The notes: a model not told the origin generated them from the sequence alone. A stretch of DNA of 5,743 nucleotides from Acidisphaera sp035272265 (GCA_035272265.1 DATEQV010000004.1:1-5743), one strand, 5' to 3'. Positions 1 to 5,459 are shown, counted from the stretch's first letter. A program made the numbers and translations.

Positions 1-285
1 GGCCTGCGCGGCGGCCCGCGCGGCATCATGTCGCCGGCCTCGCGCGGCGGCCGGGTGAGGATCCTGCCCGCGCCGGCGGAGACGGTGGCGGTGCTGCGCG
101 TCGCGGGGCAACCCAAGACCAATGCCGTCGAACGGGCCGCCGATTCCATCCTCGAATCGCTCGCGAACACGCGGTGGGTGGCATCAGGCGGGCCCGTGGT
201 GCGGCTTCAGGCACCGCCCTCGGCGCTGCCGTTCCTCGGCCGGTTCGAGGTTGCGGTTCCGGTGGCGGCCAAGGCGGCGGCATAG
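1..285 (+). CDS. SOUL family heme-binding protein, C-terminal part (5'-truncated by window edge)
   Basis: Frame 1 is open from the first base to a TAG at 283-285, giving 94 residues with no start in the window. An internal ATG at position 28 is most likely just a Met codon, because coding style continues upstream of it. The segment PAPAETVAVLRVAG, then a helix-like stretch, then APPSALPFLGRFEVAVPV near the end, matches the C-terminal pattern of SOUL/HBP proteins: a P.P...VAV..F.G strand and a closing PP...PFLRRNEV.VP motif. In this protein the usual RRNEV is GRFEV, a mild divergence. Family members bind heme or tetrapyrroles and are generally soluble or periplasmic; the N-terminus that would show a signal peptide lies outside the window. 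It converges with the dehydrogenase gene on the other strand across 50 nt. The family call rests on motif memory over the last third only. Confidence 0.7.
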   Translation, partial: GLRGGPRGIMSPASRGGRVRILPAPAETVAVLRVAGQPKTNAVERAADSILESLANTRWVASGGPVVRLQAPPSALPFLGRFEVAVPVAAKAAA

Positions 286-335
286 CGGTTTCGCTTGCAA
301 CCACCCTCGGCGGGGCCTGATCTCGCAAGCCCGCG

Positions 336-1316
336 CTATTCGTAGATCGACCAGTTGACGACGTTGGCGACGTCGGGCGTGCCGTCGAGGACGGAGAGGA
401 TGTTGCGCGCCGCCGTCGCCGCCATCGCGGCGGTCGATTCCACCGTGACGCCGGCCAGGTGCGGCGCGCACAGCACGGTGTCGAGGCGCAGCAGCGGATG
501 GCCCGGGTCGGCCGGCTCGAGCGCGAAGACGTCCAGCCCCGCGCCCGCCAGATGGTCCGACGACAGCGCATCGAACAGCGCGCGCTCGTCGACGATGCCG
601 CCTCGCGCGGTGTTGATCAGCATCGCGCCTGTCTTCATCAGCGCGATCCGGCGCGCGTCCATCAGCCCCGTGGTCTCCGCCGTCTTCGGGCAGTGCAGGG
701 TGACGTAGTCGGCGTCCGGCAGCGCGGCGTCGAGGTCGCGCACCGCGATCGCGCCCATCGCGCCGATCGGCGCCTGCGCGACATGCGGGTCGTAGACGAG
801 CGTGCGCATCTCCAGCGCGACGCAGCGCCGCGCCATGCGCGCCCCGATGCGGCCGAAGCCGACCACGAGCACGGTCCGGGCGGCGACTTCGGCGGGCAGA
901 TATGACGCGCGTTCAGCCCAGCGTCCCTCGCGGACCAGCCGGTCGAGCGTCAGATGGCGCTTGGCCAGCGCCAGCAGCGCCGAGAGCGCCGCTTCGGCGA
1001 CGCTGGTGGAGTTGGCGGTGCCGGTGGTCATCAGCGGGATGCCGCGCAACGTCAGCGTGGGCACGTCCACCGCGTCGTAGCCGACCCCAAGGCGGGCGAC
1101 GACGCGCAACGCGGGCGCCGCCGCGATCTCCGATTCGCGGAGAGGTGTCACCGACAGCGCGACGGCGGCGACGTCGGACAGCAGCGGGCGCAGTTCCTCG
1201 CCGGTCAGGCCGGGCGAGCAGGTGCGCACCTCGAGGTCGGCGCGTGCGCGCAGCAGGTCCGCGCCCGCCCCGTCCATCGTATCCGGGATGAGCACCACCG
1301 TCCGGTTCGTCGCCAT
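336..1316 (-). CDS. D-isomer-specific 2-hydroxyacid dehydrogenase (phosphoglycerate dehydrogenase-like)
   Basis: A complete 326-residue NAD(P)-dependent dehydrogenase of the D-2-hydroxyacid family, which reversibly oxidises D-2-hydroxyacids to 2-ketoacids in the cytoplasm. The N-terminal substrate domain (about 1-100) carries RLGVGYDAVD at 75-84. The Rossmann domain has VVGFGRIG, with the GxGxxG glycines at 153, 155 and 158 and Asp176 closing the second strand, which favours NAD over NADP. The catalytic trio is present: Arg238 in NTARGGIVDE, Glu267 in DVFALEP, and His286 in APHLAGVT. There is no C-terminal ACT domain, so it is not the long serine-pathway SerA; the length fits glyoxylate/hydroxypyruvate reductase or 3-phosphoglycerate dehydrogenase-like enzymes, and the substrate is not decided. 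The ATG at 1316 lies 4 nt after the SDR stop, with only a weak GGG upstream, so translational coupling to the SDR is likely. Confidence 0.92.
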   Translation of the reverse strand: MATNRTVVLIPDTMDGAGADLLRARADLEVRTCSPGLTGEELRPLLSDVAAVALSVTPLRESEIAAAPALRVVARLGVGYDAVDVPTLTLRGIPLMTTGTANSTSVAEAALSALLALAKRHLTLDRLVREGRWAERASYLPAEVAARTVLVVGFGRIGARMARRCVALEMRTLVYDPHVAQAPIGAMGAIAVRDLDAALPDADYVTLHCPKTAETTGLMDARRIALMKTGAMLINTARGGIVDERALFDALSSDHLAGAGLDVFALEPADPGHPLLRLDTVLCAPHLAGVTVESTAAMAATAARNILSVLDGTPDVANVVNWSIYE

Positions 1317-1320
1317 CGGC

Positions 1321-2082
1321 TCAACCCTTGCGTTGCAGGCCTGCGACGTAGGTGCGGTTCCAGGCCGGCGTGATCCACACCTCGTTGATGCAGACGTGTG
1401 GTGGCAGGCAGGCGATGTAGCGGATCAGGTCGGCGCAGTCCCGCGGCTGCACCATCTTCGCGCGCTCCTCGGCGCTGACGGGTACCGGGCGCTTGTCGAG
1501 GATCGGTGTCGCGACCTCGCCGGGGCAGATCGCGGTGGAGCGGATGCCGTTGACGCATTCCTCCATGTTGATGCTGTGGCTCATCGCGACGACGGCGTGC
1601 TTGGCGGCGGTGTAGGCGGGGCCGCTGAGCGGGCTGACCATGCGTCCGGCGATCGAGGCGGTGTGGATCAGCACGCCGTCCTTTTGGGCGCGCATGAGCT
1701 TCAGGGCTGCCATCGAACAATAGAAGGCGCTGGAGAGGTTGCCGTGGATGACCTCGTCGACGCCCTCCGGCTGCAGTTCGTGCCATGCGCGCGGGCCGAT
1801 GTTCAGGCCGGCGTTGTTGACGAGGATGTCGAGCCGCTTGAGGTCGGCGCCGATCCAGTCGGCGATTCGGCGCACGGCGGCGGATGACGCGAGGTCGCCT
1901 TGCTGCACGTGCGCCGTGCCGCCGTTCGCGCGGATGCGGCCGGCGACGCTCTCGAGGTTGGCGGCGCGGCGGCCGGTGAGCACGACGGTCGCCCCGTCCG
2001 CGGCCAGCGTCAGCGCGGCGGCTTCGCCGATGCCGCTGCCCGCGCCCGTCACCCACGCCACCTTGCCCTCGAGCTTTGCCAC
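1321..2082 (-). CDS. Short-chain dehydrogenase/reductase (classical SDR)
   Basis: A 253-residue classical SDR oxidoreductase, probably cytoplasmic. Numbered from the GTG start, it shows the cofactor motif TGAGSGIG (12-19), Asp63, the NNAG motif (89-92), and the catalytic tetrad Asn115, Ser143, Tyr157 and Lys161 in YTAAK. CPGEVATP (186-193) follows the active site. Arg38-Arg39 after the second strand, where NAD enzymes carry Asp, suggests NADP(H). The C-terminus INEVWITPAWNR resembles SDRs related to serine 3-dehydrogenase/YdfG-like enzymes, but the substrate is not identifiable. The reading frame extends upstream to an ATG at 2154, but that adds a Pro-rich 24-residue stretch overlapping the terminator stem. 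The GTG at 2082 has a good Shine-Dalgarno and puts the first strand at the usual distance from the N-terminus, so it is preferred. A TTGACC at 2138-2133 could be a -35 element, but no convincing -10 follows. Confidence 0.92.
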   Translation of the reverse strand: MAKLEGKVAWVTGAGSGIGEAAALTLAADGATVVLTGRRAANLESVAGRIRANGGTAHVQQGDLASSAAVRRIADWIGADLKRLDILVNNAGLNIGPRAWHELQPEGVDEVIHGNLSSAFYCSMAALKLMRAQKDGVLIHTASIAGRMVSPLSGPAYTAAKHAVVAMSHSINMEECVNGIRSTAICPGEVATPILDKRPVPVSAEERAKMVQPRDCADLIRYIACLPPHVCINEVWITPAWNRTYVAGLQRKG

Positions 2083-2088
2083 GTTCCG

Positions 2089-2093
2089 CTCCC
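2089..2093 (-). promoter_or_regulatory. Shine-Dalgarno GGGAG that fixes the SDR GTG start
   Basis: On the minus strand GGGAG lies 6 nt before the GTG at 2082-2080. No comparable site precedes the in-frame ATG at 2154. This decides the SDR start and shortens the longest reading frame by 24 residues. Confidence 0.75.
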
Positions 2094-2156
2094 GTTGTTG
2101 CGCGCTACCAGCCTGTGGGGGAGGCGGTTTGCGGTCAATCCCAGGGCCGTACACGA

Positions 2157-2184
2157 AAACGGCCGGCCCAAGGGCCGGCCGTTT
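2157..2184 (-). terminator. Rho-independent terminator, 13-bp perfect stem
   Basis: AAACGGCCGGCCC at 2157-2169 and its exact reverse complement at 2172-2184 form a 13-bp perfect inverted repeat with a 2-nt gap; the real loop probably opens to 4 nt or more. On the minus strand the stem is followed by a run of four T (2159-2156), and it begins 29 nt after the stop of the gene ending at 2214, so it fits as that gene's terminator. The plus-strand side also ends in TTT, so it could act both ways. It separates the small-protein/queC group from the SDR operon. Confidence 0.85.
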
Positions 2185-2213
2185 CGTTCGTTGTCGTCGT
2201 CAGAGTGTCGCGG

Positions 2214-2570
2214 TTAGTGCGCCGCCAGGAAGCCGAAGAAAGCCGGCGTGTGGGCCGCGAGCGCCACCGTGGTGGTGCCGAAGCCGACTGGCGCGCTGTT
2301 GGCGGTCTGCACGGGCGCCTCGTTGCCGTTGAAGGGCAGGAGCGAGGCGGTGCCCTGCGAGATGACGGCGGGCTGGCCGGCGAACACGGGCTCGGCCTCG
2401 TTGCCGACGTTGCTCGCGAGCGGCGCGGCGGTGACGACCGTCGTGGCCGGCCCGGTCGCGGGCACCGGCTGAAGCAGAGCGAACTGCGGGCCATCGCCCG
2501 AGTCGGCAAGAGCAGCGGTGCTGCCGACAATGATCGCAAGAGCAGCCGCAGCAGAAAGAATGGTCTTCAT
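2214..2570 (-). CDS. Small exported protein of unknown function, no Lys/Arg in mature form
   Basis: A 118-residue protein that I do not recognise. Residues 1-22 are a typical Sec signal peptide: MK, a hydrophobic core, then ALA before Asp23. The predicted mature chain of 96 residues is rich in Ala, Val, Pro, Thr and Gly, has no Cys, and contains no Lys or Arg at all. Its acidic residues are D23, D26, E58, E60 and E84, so it should be strongly acidic. GNEA occurs twice, at 56-59 and 82-85, 26 residues apart, hinting at a degenerate internal repeat. It ends FFGFLAAH. The ATG at 2570 is chosen because the signal peptide starts there and GGAG (2582-2579) lies 8 nt upstream; the frame remains open to 2846, but that part shadows the neighbouring gene. 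A strong terminator follows. It is likely periplasmic, secreted or surface-associated. Reality as a gene is well supported; function is unknown. Confidence 0.75.
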   Translation of the reverse strand: MKTILSAAAALAIIVGSTAALADSGDGPQFALLQPVPATGPATTVVTAAPLASNVGNEAEPVFAGQPAVISQGTASLLPFNGNEAPVQTANSAPVGFGTTTVALAAHTPAFFGFLAAH

Positions 2571-2590
2571 CGTCCTTACTCCATCGCTTG

Positions 2591-2610
2591 GTCTCGCATC
2601 ATTGCGAGGC
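2591..2610 (-). other. Hairpin in the leader of the small exported protein gene
   Basis: CTCGCA (2593-2598) and TGCGAG (2603-2608) form a perfect 6-bp stem with a 4-nt TCAT loop. One further outer G-C pair (2591/2610) lies beyond a mismatch. It sits about 22 nt upstream of the ATG at 2570, just before the Shine-Dalgarno. It could stabilise or regulate the leader transcript, or be chance. The surrounding 172-nt gap (2571-2742) is less GC-rich than the genes and shows no convincing promoter or RNA gene. Confidence 0.3.
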
Positions 2611-2742
2611 TCTGGTGTCTGGACGGGGATCTTTGGTGTTTTATTCAGGTCCTCGTCTGGGCAGCGATATGCGTCCGACGAGCCGCCACAACATCGCCGT
2701 GATAGCGGTACCAGGCATGCGCTGGTCTCATGTTGAAACTGG

Positions 2743-3099
2743 TCAGCTTTTGCAGGGGAAGCGCTCCTGGAAGAACGCCAGCAACCCGCGCGCGGCGGGC
2801 ATTGAGCGGTGTTCTTCGGAGGCGCGCGCCCAGGTGGTGAAGTCACGCATCGTCGAGATGCGCGAGGGCGGGTTCGGCGGCAGGCAGACCGCGTTCTTGT
2901 CCTTGTCGATGGTGATCGACATCAGGCCCTGCGCGTAGCCGAGGCAGAAATTCAGAGCAGCGGTGCGTTCAGTGCCACCGGGGCCGCCGGAACACACATC
3001 CGCGAGGTCGCCCGCCGTGCGTGTGACGAACCCACCCTCGGCGGCCGAAGCGGCGGTACAGGAGAGAGCAAGCAGGGCGGCGGCGAGGATCGTCTTCAT
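2743..3099 (-). CDS. Rap1a/Tai-like exported protein (immunity-protein family)
   Basis: A 118-residue protein with a Sec signal peptide: MKTIL, a hydrophobic core, and an A-S-A cleavage site at about 17-19. The mature part begins EGGFVTRTAGDLADVC, then has FCLGYAQGL at 51-59, CLPP at 72-75, and an AARGLLAFFQERFPC end. This is the pattern of the Rap1a/Tai family. Mature cysteines at 36, 52, 72 and 116 could make two disulfides, which fits a periplasmic location. The founding members are periplasmic immunity proteins that block type VI secretion amidase effectors, but many alphaproteobacterial homologues lack an effector partner, and none is encoded in this window, so an immunity role is not shown here. 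The ATG at 3099 has GGAG (3111-3108) 8 nt upstream. It lies 40 nt after queC and may be cotranscribed with it. A generic secreted small protein is the alternative. Confidence 0.75.
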   Translation of the reverse strand: MKTILAAALLALSCTAASAAEGGFVTRTAGDLADVCSGGPGGTERTAALNFCLGYAQGLMSITIDKDKNAVCLPPNPPSRISTMRDFTTWARASEEHRSMPAARGLLAFFQERFPCKS

Positions 3100-3139
3100 C
3101 GGGGTTGCTCCGGCGTGGCTGCGGCGGCGGGTGTTTAGG

Positions 3140-3859
3140 TCAGGCGGCCTGCGCGCGCCAGCGTTGCCAACCGGCGCGGCGCAGCTCGCAGGCGGGGCAG
3201 GCGCCGCAGCCGTAGCCCCAGTCGTGCCGGTGCGTGCGGTCGCCGAGGTAGCAGCTGTGCGTGGCCTCCACGATGAGCGACACGAGTGCGTCGCCGCCGA
3301 GCGACTGCGCCAGCGTCCAGGTGGCGGCCTTGTCGCGCCACATCAGCGGCGTTTCCAGCACGAAGCGGCGCTGCATGCCGAGGTTGAGCGCGAGCTGCAT
3401 CGCCTTGGTCGTGTCGTCGCGGCAGTCGGGGTAGCCGGAGTAGTCGGTCTCGCACATGCCGGCGACGATGCGCCGCAGGCCGCGCCGCCAGGCGATGGCG
3501 GCGGCGTAGGTGAGGAACAGCAGGTTGCGGCCGGGGACGAAGGTGTTCGGCAACCCCTCCGCCGTCATCGCGAACGCCATGTCGGAGGTGAGCGAGGTGC
3601 GGGTCACGCCTGCGAGGCTCTGGCCCATGTCGACGATGTGGTCGGAGCCGAGCCGGTCGCCCCAGCCGTGCATTGTCGCGAGTGCGTCGCGCAACGGGCC
3701 GCGGCAGTCGAGCTCGATCGCGTGGCGCTGGCCGTAGGCGAAGCCGACGGTCTCGACCGGGTCGTAGCGGTCGAGCGCCCAGGCGAGGCAGGTGGTGGAA
3801 TCCTGGCCGCCGGAGAACAGCACCAGCGCGCCGTCGGTGGACGGGTCGGCACTGCTCAC
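3140..3859 (-). CDS. queC: 7-cyano-7-deazaguanine (preQ0) synthase QueC
   Basis: A 239-residue PP-loop enzyme that converts 7-carboxy-7-deazaguanine, ammonia and ATP to preQ0, the precursor of queuosine in tRNA anticodons; cytoplasmic. The ATP pyrophosphatase loop FSGGQDS is at 15-21. VPGRNLLFL (108-116) and ETDYSGYPDCR (137-147) are QueC-typical. The structural zinc site is Cys203, Cys218, Cys221 and Cys224 in CGACPAC; the linker between the first two cysteines is long and His-containing, as I recall from alphaproteobacterial QueC. The start is a GTG at 3859 that overlaps the TGA of the coiled-coil gene (GTGA), so translation is probably coupled. The frame stays open upstream to 4189, but that sequence is the Arg-rich shadow of the coiled-coil gene. 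No other queuosine genes (queD, queE, queF, tgt) lie in the window. Length and motifs are complete. Confidence 0.95.
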   Translation of the reverse strand: MSSADPSTDGALVLFSGGQDSTTCLAWALDRYDPVETVGFAYGQRHAIELDCRGPLRDALATMHGWGDRLGSDHIVDMGQSLAGVTRTSLTSDMAFAMTAEGLPNTFVPGRNLLFLTYAAAIAWRRGLRRIVAGMCETDYSGYPDCRDDTTKAMQLALNLGMQRRFVLETPLMWRDKAATWTLAQSLGGDALVSLIVEATHSCYLGDRTHRHDWGYGCGACPACELRRAGWQRWRAQAA

Positions 3860-4122
3860 ACGCGCGCGTCCGAGCTCTCCGAGAGTTCCAGCCGCCGTTC
3901 GATGCGGTCGATCCGGCGCTCGATGCCGTCGATCCTGACCGACAGATGCGCGACGGTCGCTTGCAACTCGCCGACATCGCGCTTGACGCCGCCCACGGCG
4001 ATCTCGAGGGCGCCGACCCGGGTCGTCAGCTCGTCGACTTTCTGCTCCAGCCGATCGAACCGGCTGTCCATGCGGGCGAACTGTACTCGCAGGAAGTCCA
4101 GAACCTGTCCGTCGTCGCTCAT
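3856..4122 (-). CDS. Small all-coiled-coil protein, translationally coupled to queC
   Basis: An 88-residue protein that is almost entirely coiled coil. Hydrophobic residues fall at 8, 11, 15, 18, 22, 25 and so on to 74 and 78 in an unbroken 3-4 spacing, ten heptads. The a positions are mostly Val, Ile or Phe and the d positions mostly Leu, Ile or Met, a pattern that favours a parallel dimer. There is no Cys, signal peptide or membrane segment, so it should be cytoplasmic. Similar short proteins occur in alphaproteobacteria without an assigned function, as far as I recall. The ATG at 4122 follows a textbook AAGGAG with 5-nt spacing. Its TGA overlaps the GTG of queC by four bases, making it the first gene of the unit. 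The role is unknown; a scaffold, an oligomerisation partner or a leader for queC translation are possibilities. Confidence 0.8.
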   Translation of the reverse strand: MSDDGQVLDFLRVQFARMDSRFDRLEQKVDELTTRVGALEIAVGGVKRDVGELQATVAHLSVRIDGIERRIDRIERRLELSESSDARV

Positions 4123-4127
4123 CCGTG

Positions 4128-4133
4128 CTCCTT
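4128..4133 (-). promoter_or_regulatory. Strong Shine-Dalgarno AAGGAG of the coiled-coil gene
   Basis: AAGGAG on the minus strand lies 5 nt before the ATG at 4122-4120. It is the strongest ribosome site in the window. It confirms the 88-residue frame as real and makes it the likely ribosome entry point for the coupled queC, whose own GTG has only a weak GGA upstream. Confidence 0.8.
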
Positions 4134-4142
4134 CGCGCGCCA

Positions 4143-4170
4143 GGCCAGCCGTGCTTGCCGGAGGCTGGCC
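4143..4170. repeat. 8-bp inverted repeat in the divergent intergenic region
   Basis: GGCCAGCC (4143-4150) and GGCTGGCC (4163-4170) are exact reverse complements separated by 12 nt. The repeat begins 20 nt upstream of the coiled-coil start and would form a leader hairpin in that transcript, or serve as an operator between the divergent units. GC-rich genomes make such repeats by chance fairly often, so function is unproven. Confidence 0.4.
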
Positions 4171-4184
4171 CGCAGGAGTTGGCG

Positions 4185-4190
4185 ATCATA
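4185..4190 (-). promoter_or_regulatory. Candidate -10 box TATGAT for the coiled-coil/queC unit
   Basis: TATGAT on the minus strand matches the TATAAT consensus at five of six positions and would start transcripts roughly 55 nt upstream of the ATG at 4122. No recognisable -35 lies 16-18 nt upstream, where the sequence is a CCCCGGGG palindrome (4208-4215). Placement in the only divergent gap of the window supports it, but it remains a weak call. Confidence 0.3.
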
Positions 4191-4229
4191 GCCTAAAAGC
4201 CGAGGCACCCCGGGGCTATCTGGAGGCAT

Positions 4230-5045
4230 ATGGACCTGGACTTCACGGAAGACGACATCCGCCGCTACTCGCGCCACATCCTGCTGGCGGAGGTCGGCGG
4301 CACCGGACAGGCACGGCTGCGCGCGGCGCGCGTGCTGGTGGTCGGCGCGGGCGGGCTGGGCAGCCCGCTGGCGCTGTATCTGGCGGCGGCGGGGATCGGC
4401 ACGCTGGGGATCTGCGACGGCGACACGGTGGAGCTGTCGAACCTGCAGCGGCAGATCGCGCACTCGATGGACAGTCTCGGCCACCGCAAGGCGGAGAGCG
4501 CGGCGGCGGCGGCGCGCGCGATCAATCCCGGCGTGGACGTGCGCGTCCATCCGGTGGCGCTGACGGCCGAGAACGCGCTGGCGCTGATCGGCGAGTACGA
4601 CATCGTCTGCGACGGCACCGACAATTTCGCGACCCGCTTCCTGGTCGCCGACGCCTGCGCGCTGGCGCGGCGGACGCTGGTCTCGGCGGCGGTGCTGCGG
4701 TTCGAGGGCCAGCTGTCGACGTTCAAGCCGCACGCGGGCGGGCCTTGCTACCGGTGCCTGTATCCGGCGCCGCCGCCCGACGGGCTGGTGCCGACCTGCA
4801 GCGAGGCCGGCGTGCTGGGCGCGGTGACGGGCGTGATGGGCACGCTGCAGGCGACCGAAGTGCTGAAGGAGGTGCTCGGCATCGGCGAGGGGCTGTCCGG
4901 CCGGCTGCTGATCTGGGACGCGCTGGCCGCGCGGTTCCGCACCATCCGCCTGCCGCGCGACCCAGCGTGTCCGATGTGCAGCGAGCATCCGACGATCACC
5001 GATCTGTCGGCGCACACGCAGCCGAGCCGTGTCTGTGCCGCCTGA
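4230..5045 (+). CDS. moeB: Molybdopterin-synthase adenylyltransferase MoeB (HesA/MoeB/ThiF E1-like)
   Basis: A 271-residue E1-like enzyme that adenylates the C-terminal glycine of a ubiquitin-like sulfur carrier (MoaD in molybdenum cofactor synthesis, or a ThiS-like partner) so it can be thiocarboxylated; cytoplasmic. The N-terminus DFTEDDIRRYSRHILLAEVGG is the usual MoeB opening. The ATP-binding loop GAGGLG is at 39-44, CDGDTVELSNLQRQ at 62-75 holds the Asn71 and Arg74 positions, Lys87 follows, and CDGTDN at 127-132 gives the catalytic Asp131. The zinc-binding pairs are CYRC (Cys173, Cys176) and CPMC (Cys247, Cys250), and Cys190 is in TCSEAGVLG. There is no C-terminal rhodanese domain, unlike MoeZ/MOCS3. 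The ATG at 4230 has GGAGG (4222-4226) only 3 nt upstream, unusually close. It is divergent from the queC unit and overlaps the DsrE-like gene downstream. No MoaD or MoaE is nearby, so the carrier protein is unknown. Confidence 0.93.
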   Translation: MDLDFTEDDIRRYSRHILLAEVGGTGQARLRAARVLVVGAGGLGSPLALYLAAAGIGTLGICDGDTVELSNLQRQIAHSMDSLGHRKAESAAAAARAINPGVDVRVHPVALTAENALALIGEYDIVCDGTDNFATRFLVADACALARRTLVSAAVLRFEGQLSTFKPHAGGPCYRCLYPAPPPDGLVPTCSEAGVLGAVTGVMGTLQATEVLKEVLGIGEGLSGRLLIWDALAARFRTIRLPRDPACPMCSEHPTITDLSAHTQPSRVCAA

Positions 5046-5418
5046 GCGGGCGCTCGGGATCCTGCTGATCAGCGGCACGCACACGCGCGCGCATTACGCC
5101 TTCGTGCTTGCGGCCGGGGCTGCGGCGATCGGGCGGCGGGTGACGGTGTTCGCGACGAACGCAGGCTGCCGCGCGCTGTGCGGCGACTGGTCGGGCCTGC
5201 AGGGCGCAGCGGACGACGACACGGTCCGTGCGCGCGGCGTTGCCGGGTTCGCGACCCTGCGCGATGCCGCGATCGAGCTGGGTGTGAGGCTGATCGCCTG
5301 CGATGCGGGGCTGAGGGTGGCCGGCATCGCGTCGGACGCGCTGCTGCCGGTCGTCGAGGTTGCCGGCGTGGCGACGTTCCTGGATGCGGCGGGTGATGGA
5401 CAGATGATTTCGCTCTGA
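5029..5418 (+). CDS. DsrE family protein (putative sulfur-relay or peroxiredoxin-like)
   Basis: A 129-residue protein with a DsrE-like fold pattern: an ILLISGTHTRAHYAFVLAAGAAAIGRRVTVFAT opening (11-43, strand-helix-strand), a middle helix with GFATLRDAAIELGVRLIAC, and a Cys at 91 after the strand, where DsrE-type proteins often carry the sulfur-handling cysteine. Cys47 and Cys51 are also present. There is no signal peptide. DsrE/DsrF/DsrH-type proteins transfer sulfur between carriers, though many members have no known role. The frame begins with GTG at 5029, 17 nt inside the end of moeB; a second in-frame GTG at 5035 has a slightly better GAG upstream and may be the true start. Either way the overlap implies coupled translation with MoeB and suggests a shared sulfur-transfer task, which is inference. 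Confidence 0.8.
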   Translation: MSVPPERALGILLISGTHTRAHYAFVLAAGAAAIGRRVTVFATNAGCRALCGDWSGLQGAADDDTVRARGVAGFATLRDAAIELGVRLIACDAGLRVAGIASDALLPVVEVAGVATFLDAAGDGQMISL

Positions 5419-5459
5419 CGTGCTTGACCCGAATCGCTCCGAACGGGCAATCAGCGGTC

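Noticed and set aside
293..330. GCTTGC/GCAAGC inverted repeat between the convergent SOUL and dehydrogenase genes as a terminator
   Set aside because: Only 6 bp of stem with a 26-nt loop and no T-run; too weak to call.
1205..2056. A 283-codon minus-strand frame overlapping the SDR
   Set aside because: It is a different frame of the same strand as the SDR, very Arg/His/Pro-rich, without domains. The SDR frame has every family motif.
2710..2726. ACCAG/CTGGT stem after the Rap1a-like gene as a terminator
   Set aside because: A 5-bp stem with a 7-nt loop and no T-tract; likely chance.
3860..4189. N-terminal extension of QueC to the ATG at 4189
   Set aside because: The extension is an Arg-rich shadow of the coiled-coil gene. 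The GTG at 3859 gives the normal QueC length and the PP-loop at the normal position.
3140..5045. A QueC plus E1-like defence or conjugation module (QueC-like enzymes occur in Qat and type IV CBASS; E1-like enzymes in other CBASS types)
   Set aside because: QueC and MoeB are divergent, both keep housekeeping motifs and lengths, and there is no nucleotidyltransferase, effector, E2-like, TatD-like or TGT-like gene in the window.
2963..5068. A 701-codon open frame on the plus strand
   Set aside because: It runs antisense to the Rap1a-like, queC and coiled-coil genes and then out of frame through moeB. Its product is Arg/Ala/Gly low-complexity, typical of a GC-rich shadow frame.
5424..5450. TTGACC as a -35 element, or a bulged TTGACCCG/CGGGCAA stem, before the His-rich gene
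   Set aside because: No -10-like hexamer at 16-18 nt and no T-run after the stem, so neither a promoter nor a terminator is supported.
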